Source of the DNA: Cognatishimia coralii
GTDB lineage: Bacteria > Pseudomonadota > Alphaproteobacteria > Rhodobacterales > Rhodobacteraceae
Length of the DNA stretch: 64,000 nt
Reading direction: 5' to 3'
NCBI RefSeq assembly: GCF_037478305.1
Contig: NZ_JBBGAZ010000003.1
Location: forward strand, 62,001 to 126,000
Position numbers and translations under genes: made by a program. Shown one piece after another: positions 59,449-64,000 of the stretch (positions within the stretch are counted from its first letter, which is position 1; every line of letters starts with the position of its first letter). The notes beneath the pieces are model-generated. The model had not been told where the DNA came from. It did no database searches and saw only the letters and a program-made list of their open reading frames with translations.

Positions 59449-61953
59449 TTGCATCAGGCGAAAGCTTGGGCAGAAAGTTATATCGTGACCAAACTTGATG
59501 GCAATTTTCGTGCCGCGCAGCTGATTTTCTTTAGTGCAGCCGTCGCGTGTCTGGCTGTGATTATTTTCCTTGCGGGGTCGGTTGCGCGCGATCTCAGCGA
59601 ACTCAGGTCGGCAAAGCGCGACACAGTGCAATGGACGCTTTCGCAAGTCGAAATCGAGTTTCTGGATTTTGCGTTGACGCTTGAAAATCAGGTCGGCGCG
59701 GCAACCCCAAATCTTTCCGATCTGCGCAAGGATTTCGACGTTTTCTATAGCCGCCTTTCTATCGTATCCGAGGGGCGACTTTTCAATGATGCTCGGGTTG
59801 AGAAAAAGTTCGGCGATGCGACGGACCGGATCCAGGCTTTCCTGGATAGCACCGCGAATATCATGGACAGCTCGGATGCTCATTTGGTGTCTAGCCTACC
59901 GAGCATCTTGGACAAAACGCTTGCTCTAAGGCCATCGGTTCGCGCGCTATATATCTCTGGGCTCGGGTATTTTGCCGAACAGTCCGATTTGCTACGCAAT
60001 CGGCTCGCGAACACGATGCTGGAGCTGTCCGCAGCGTCGGGCATGTTGCTGGTATTGCTTGCGATTTTAACGCTCTATTCACGCACTACCAACCGGCAAT
60101 TGCGCAGACAAAGCCATGCTTTGGTCAGCGCGAACGCACGGATGGAGACTATTTTGGAAACGTCTCTGGACAGCGTGATCGTGTCAGATTCCTTAGGGCA
60201 TGTGATCGACTTCAACGCCGCAGCGGAACGCACGTTTGGCTATAAGCTCGAAGACATCAAAGGCAAGCTGATCCGGGATTTGATTGTGCCGCACGGCATG
60301 CGCGCGGCCCACCAACAAGGTATGGAGCGCATGCAGGCGACCGGGGAAAAACGGCTCGTGGGACATGGACACATTCAAATCTCGGCTTGCCGTGCGGATG
60401 GGACAGAGTTCCCAGTGGAATTGGCCTTGGAAAGCGCACAAACGCTGGACGGAGAAATCATCATCGCCTTCCTACGTGATATTTCGGAGCGTGTGCGGAC
60501 CGAAGAAGAGCTCCGCGAGGCACGTGACCTGGCACTGGCCGGCGAGAAGGCGAAATCCGACTTCCTCGCCGTCATGAGCCATGAAATCCGGACGCCGCTC
60601 AACGGTCTGTTGGGCAATCTGACCTTGCTTGGCGACACGCGCTTGTCGCGCGAACAGTCGCAGTATCAAGACAACATGGAGATCTCAGGGCGCCAGTTGA
60701 TGAAACACGTGAACTCGGTTCTTGACGTGGCGCGGTTTGAAAGCGGCAAGATGCCCGTCAGGACGAGCAGCTTCCACGTGGGTCAGCTTGTCCAAGAGAT
60801 CCTTGACGGACAAAGCGGGCCTGCAGAACGGCACCAAACCACGCTGAGCTGGCGCTTTCTTGGGACCCCAGTGGACTGGATGCGATCTGACCGAAATCAC
60901 ATTGAGCAGATCCTTTTGAACCTTGTTGGCAATGCGATCAAATTCACAAAAGGCGGTCGCGTAGAGATCGAGATCGAAACTCATGACACATCAATCGAGT
61001 TTCGCGTCATCGATACAGGGGTTGGTATCGCCGAAGCTGATCAGCAGCGGATCTTTGAGGATTTTGAGAGTGCAGGGCCAGCGACTGGCGGCACGGGTTT
61101 GGGCTTGGGTATTGCGACGCGCTTGGTAAACCTCTTGAAGGGCGAGATTGGATTGGAAAGTACACCGGGTGAAGGCAGCGTGTTCTGGTTCTCTGTTCCT
61201 TTGCAGATCGTCGAGGCTCCGGCCGAAACAGAGCTGGCGGACCAAAAGAACGCGCCGATGCCTGGGCTGCGGATACTTTTGGCAGAAGACAACGACATGA
61301 ACGCCTTTGTCGCGCAAAAAATGCTTGAGAAAGAAGGGCATACGGTGACACTGGCCGAGGATGGCCTGCGAGCTCTTGAGGCCGTTCAGCATCAGGTGTT
61401 CGATGTGATCTTGATGGACATCAATATGCCCCGCATGGACGGGCTGACGGCCACGCAAAAGATGCGTTCAGAGATCGAGGCTACCAAAACCACACCGATC
61501 CTGGCCTTTTCCGCCAATGTTCTGCCCGAAGACAAGGACCGTTTCTTGCAGAACGGCATGGATGGCTTCATCGGCAAGCCGATCCAGATGGAAGAGCTTC
61601 GTTCAGCTCTGCAAGCGGTTATGGTTGGTCATGTGCGCCCTATGATGAAAGGCTCATCGGCGCAGCTTCCAACGAACGAAGCCCGCGACCTTTTGGGCGA
61701 CAACTATGACGCTTTCCTGGCACGGTTCCGCGATGAGGCGGACAAATTGATCGAATGGATCAAGGCTGGAGACACACCGCCAGGGGATGTCGAGCATCAT
61801 TGTCACAAACTTATCAGCACGGCAGCGATGTTTGGCGCCAAGGCGTTTCAGGACGCGCTCCGCAAATCTGAGAACGCCGCCAAACGAGGCGACGTGGAAA
61901 TGTATCTCACGGAGCTGGTTGAAGTTTGGACAGAAACGCGCGCGACGCTTTAG
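59449..61953 (+). CDS. Hybrid sensor histidine kinase with PAS, receiver and Hpt domains
   Basis: 834 aa from TTG at 59449, immediately after the previous stop (GTG at 59485 is an alternative). Helix 1 (about 24-44), a periplasmic helical sensor (45-185), helix 2 (about 187-207), PAS (about 220-345: TSLDSVIVSDSLGHVIDFNA), HisKA with H378 (VMSHEIRTPLNG), HATPase (DRNHIEQILLNLVGNAIKF, TGGTGLGLGIATRL), receiver with D657 (ILMDINMPRMDG), Hpt with H786 (HCHKLISTAAMFGA). It holds a full internal phosphorelay whose last His can pass phosphate to a separate regulator, most simply the LuxR-type protein at 56614. Confidence 0.93.
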   Translation: MHQAKAWAESYIVTKLDGNFRAAQLIFFSAAVACLAVIIFLAGSVARDLSELRSAKRDTVQWTLSQVEIEFLDFALTLENQVGAATPNLSDLRKDFDVFYSRLSIVSEGRLFNDARVEKKFGDATDRIQAFLDSTANIMDSSDAHLVSSLPSILDKTLALRPSVRALYISGLGYFAEQSDLLRNRLANTMLELSAASGMLLVLLAILTLYSRTTNRQLRRQSHALVSANARMETILETSLDSVIVSDSLGHVIDFNAAAERTFGYKLEDIKGKLIRDLIVPHGMRAAHQQGMERMQATGEKRLVGHGHIQISACRADGTEFPVELALESAQTLDGEIIIAFLRDISERVRTEEELREARDLALAGEKAKSDFLAVMSHEIRTPLNGLLGNLTLLGDTRLSREQSQYQDNMEISGRQLMKHVNSVLDVARFESGKMPVRTSSFHVGQLVQEILDGQSGPAERHQTTLSWRFLGTPVDWMRSDRNHIEQILLNLVGNAIKFTKGGRVEIEIETHDTSIEFRVIDTGVGIAEADQQRIFEDFESAGPATGGTGLGLGIATRLVNLLKGEIGLESTPGEGSVFWFSVPLQIVEAPAETELADQKNAPMPGLRILLAEDNDMNAFVAQKMLEKEGHTVTLAEDGLRALEAVQHQVFDVILMDINMPRMDGLTATQKMRSEIEATKTTPILAFSANVLPEDKDRFLQNGMDGFIGKPIQMEELRSALQAVMVGHVRPMMKGSSAQLPTNEARDLLGDNYDAFLARFRDEADKLIEWIKAGDTPPGDVEHHCHKLISTAAMFGAKAFQDALRKSENAAKRGDVEMYLTELVEVWTETRATL

Positions 61954-63149
61954 TTCAGCGCCGCACCCACTGCCAACATCCCAAGAACACGCGCGGCTTC
62001 TGCAACGTTTGTGACGGTACTGTCATAACAGGCGATCCCGTCGCCGGGTAGCATGTAGGGATCATAATCATCCCGATCCGCGCGCCGCAGCATGTCCTCG
62101 ATATCTCTCTCGATTACCACAGAGACGCCTGTAACAGGATTGCGCGACATAAGGATCGCCGAGCGATGTGCGCTGGTCGTCCTCGCCCCCCCCACACAGT
62201 TCGTGTCGATCACTGCTTGCATGTGGCGCGTACCATAGGGGATCTCTCGCACCGTGCGTCCGATGGCAGAAGGCGCGTTGCCCGTCGCGGGTTGCGTCAG
62301 GTTGGACAGGAACAAAGACACACCAGGCGGGCTGATCGGGCTGGGGCGCATCAGATCGTCCTGGAAACACTGGCGCGACGGCACAAAGACCTGATCTCCG
62401 GTCAAAAGCATGACATCCACCATATTGCGCCCTTCAAAGACGCCGCGCATGTCGATTTTGTAGAGTTTACCCCCACGTCGCAGTTCGACTGCAGAGATAT
62501 CTGCGTCGGGCCGAATGCCACCTGCGTTGCGCAGCGCAGCAGAGAGATTGCGTGCCTCAGTCGAGGCTCCCAGCGCTTGGGCTCGGTTGGTGTCGATTGT
62601 GTCCCCTACCCCGCCGATTTCGACCTGATGGGGTTCAAAGACCGCGCCTGACACGCCAACGCTGACAGAGGCAAAGTCAGCCACACGCACAGAGATCGGC
62701 GGTGCGGTGTCATAGAGACCCGTTTGCTCCAACGCTTTGGCCAGAGCGCGTTCTATTTCCGGACCCGAGCGACCCTGCGCTTGTATTGAAGGCATAAACG
62801 GCACCTTCAGTGTGCCGTCACGCGAAATCACATATTTACCGGACAATTCTTCGTCGGTGCCAATACGCACATCCAGCAGGTCGTTCCGCGTCAGTTTCTC
62901 TCCGAGCAGCGTTTCAATCGCGATGCTCTTGCCCGCGATACCGCCGCGTAGGGGCAAACACGGCACTTGGTTCATTTCAACAGATCGTAGGAACCGATTG
63001 TCCTGCGGCGTGGTGATCTCTCGATACTGCGCTTGATAAGCGTGGCCTCTACTGACGGGTTCTACATTGTATGGGGTACGCACGGTGGCGCAGCCCGCTA
63101 CTGCGATGAGTGTCAGCGCAGAGACAGCCTGTTTAAATCCGTTAATCAC
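61950..63149 (-). CDS. Wza-type polysaccharide export lipoprotein
   Basis: 399 aa outer-membrane lipoprotein with lipobox VAGC (Cys19). It has a Poly_export domain (about 85-160: LTRNDLLDVRIGTDEELSGK, VISRDGTLKVPFMPSI), then a SLBB-like region (VSVGVSGAVFEPHQVEIGG). The C-terminal part differs from Wza: it is longer, with several Cys (CFQDD, TNCVGG, IACYDS). It would form the outer-membrane exit for the polysaccharide. It overlaps the kinase gene by four bases at the 3' end (convergent). Confidence 0.87.
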   Translation of the reverse strand: MINGFKQAVSALTLIAVAGCATVRTPYNVEPVSRGHAYQAQYREITTPQDNRFLRSVEMNQVPCLPLRGGIAGKSIAIETLLGEKLTRNDLLDVRIGTDEELSGKYVISRDGTLKVPFMPSIQAQGRSGPEIERALAKALEQTGLYDTAPPISVRVADFASVSVGVSGAVFEPHQVEIGGVGDTIDTNRAQALGASTEARNLSAALRNAGGIRPDADISAVELRRGGKLYKIDMRGVFEGRNMVDVMLLTGDQVFVPSRQCFQDDLMRPSPISPPGVSLFLSNLTQPATGNAPSAIGRTVREIPYGTRHMQAVIDTNCVGGARTTSAHRSAILMSRNPVTGVSVVIERDIEDMLRRADRDDYDPYMLPGDGIACYDSTVTNVAEAARVLGMLAVGAALN

Positions 63150-63342
63150 TGATCAAATCCCAATAGTGAACATACTCTTAACATTAACGAAGAAACCTCC
63201 ACACACCCTTCAACTACTCTGGCGAACGCACCTATCCCAATGGGTTGGCGTTGCTGCTTGTGTGACAAACATTGACCGTTTGCGGAGCCTTTTAGCGCAC
63301 GCACTCCCTCTAAAGTGAAGAGGCAATCACAAGAGGTGTCAA
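63150..63342. promoter_or_regulatory. Divergent promoter region between wza-like and flippase genes
   Basis: 193 bases with CCTATCCCAATGGGTTGG (63231-63248), related to the string at 57336-57350 (shared core ATCC(C)AATGGG). A ribosome-binding site AGAGGTG precedes the GTG at 63343. Confidence 0.4.
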
Positions 63343-64000
63343 GTGCAAGTATCCGCGGTTCACAAAGCGTATTTGAAAGGACTTATGTCCTATGGCGCCT
63401 CAGAAATGGTTGCCAAGATCTCTCGCCTTTTCGTTGTTGTCGTGATCGCTCGCATGCTTGCGCCCGAGCAGGTTGGCCTCGCGGCTGCTGCCTTCGCGAT
63501 TTGCGAAACCATCAAGGCGTTGACAGAAAATGGCGTCGGGCAACGAATTATCGCGGCGAGCGATAACGAGCTGGAAGCGACAGCCGCCCGCGCCCATTGG
63601 ATTTTCTGGCGGTGGGCCATGGCGCTGATTGCGTTCCAAATCGGACTGGCTGCCGTGCTGTTTGCATGCGGATTTCCGGTGATCGCGGGCCTCGTGGCCG
63701 TTGCCGCTTTGGAATATCTTTTCATGCCAGGGGGACAGGTGCAGGTCGCCTTGGCCATGCGCGAGGGCAGACATCCCCAAGTGGCCACCATTGCAGGCGT
63801 TCAGATTGTCAGCGCGAACGTCCTGACCATTCTCTTGGCCATTGTTCTGCCCTCGCCCATTGTATTGATCCTGCCTCGTGTGTTGACCGCGCCTATCTGG
63901 CTGATCGCGGTGCGCCGCCTGCGTCCTTGGCGCAAATGCGCGGCTGTGACGCCAGAGCCTATCGCCCCGTTTGTCCGCTATGGCCTGCCAGTTTTGGGTG
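63343..64000 (+). CDS. Oligosaccharide flippase (Wzx/MOP superfamily), 5' part (cut by window edge)
   Basis: 219 codons are visible from GTG at 63343 (AGAGGTG upstream); the gene continues past the edge. The N-terminus (SYGASEMVAKISRLFVVVVI) and GLAAAAFAICETIKALTENG match lipopolysaccharide/exopolysaccharide flippases (PST family, WzxC-like), with helices at about 20-40, 85-105, 110-130, 145-165 and 170-190. It would flip undecaprenyl-linked repeat units across the inner membrane. It completes the set of Wzx/Wzy-type genes in this region. Confidence 0.82.
   Translation, partial: MQVSAVHKAYLKGLMSYGASEMVAKISRLFVVVVIARMLAPEQVGLAAAAFAICETIKALTENGVGQRIIAASDNELEATAARAHWIFWRWAMALIAFQIGLAAVLFACGFPVIAGLVAVAALEYLFMPGGQVQVALAMREGRHPQVATIAGVQIVSANVLTILLAIVLPSPIVLILPRVLTAPIWLIAVRRLRPWRKCAAVTPEPIAPFVRYGLPVLG

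Noticed and set aside
1..64000. CRISPR arrays, prophage, insertion sequences, rRNA
   Set aside because: No regularly spaced repeats, transposase or phage structural genes, or rRNA segments were seen on either strand.

Overview
This window looks like a chromosomal segment of a marine Rhodobacteraceae (Roseobacter-type) alphaproteobacterium. The evidence is the high-GC coding style, the gene orders ruvCAB-ybgC-tolQRAB-pal-cpoB and hisB..hisH..hisA-hisF-hisE, a pyruvate carboxylase, a DUF1127 protein, DMGDH-like and MttB-like methylamine genes, and three copies of a short TATTTGGGGCAAG-type intergenic repeat of a kind I associate with this family. I see no phage, transposase, CRISPR array or rRNA. 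The window cuts cpoB at the left edge and a flippase-like gene at the right edge.

Layout. 1-7930 (minus strand): recombination and cell-envelope run ruvC-ruvA-ruvB-unknown-ybgC-tolQ-tolR-tolA-tolB-pal-cpoB. 8223-15475: a DUF1127 protein, a small membrane protein, prmA, a MATE and an MFS transporter, and priA, with fsa divergent to priA. 15647-17265: DUF484 protein and xerC. 17514-30692 (plus strand): a complete assimilatory nitrate locus, nasT-nasS-[RNA leader]-nrtA-nrtB-fused nrtCD ATPase-globin-nirB-nirD-nasA-cysG-like. 30856-38944: uvrD/pcrA (minus), a GAF-GGDEF diguanylate cyclase and pyc. 39047-46285: MAPEG protein, YHYH protein, a Tat-signal protein, two identical tRNA-Gly genes and the histidine genes, interrupted by a TetR/DUF2306 pair and a DUF2147 protein. 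46422-51057: a DMGDH-like oxidase, an MttB-family methyltransferase and a TetR regulator. 51054-53706: CoA-binding, YHS and zinc-ribbon proteins, rlmB and tRNA-Tyr. 53771-64000: an exopolysaccharide region with O-antigen ligase-like protein, Wzz/GumC-like protein, LuxR-type response regulator, fused WecG/sugar-phosphate transferase, periplasmic molybdopterin-fold protein, hybrid histidine kinase, Wza-like lipoprotein and flippase.

How it works together. The nitrate locus reads as one regulated pathway. NasS (sensor) holds NasT (ANTAR RNA-binding antiterminator). The leader before nrtA contains two hairpins with six-base loops of the ANNGNN type, and the second overlaps the 5' arm of a strong intrinsic terminator. 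A near-consensus NtrC site lies just upstream. The products import nitrate (NrtA/B/CD), reduce it to nitrite (NasA) and ammonium (NirBD), supply siroheme (cysG-like) and probably manage NO (globin). Hairpins that cover the ribosome-binding sites of the globin and nirB genes suggest a further translational layer. The right-hand region couples an envelope sensor kinase and a LuxR-type regulator to exopolysaccharide synthesis. The points most worth following up are the leader RNA, the asymmetric fused ABC ATPase, the shortened cysG, the DMGDH/MttB/TetR unit with its repeated operator, and the fused initiating transferase in the polysaccharide locus.
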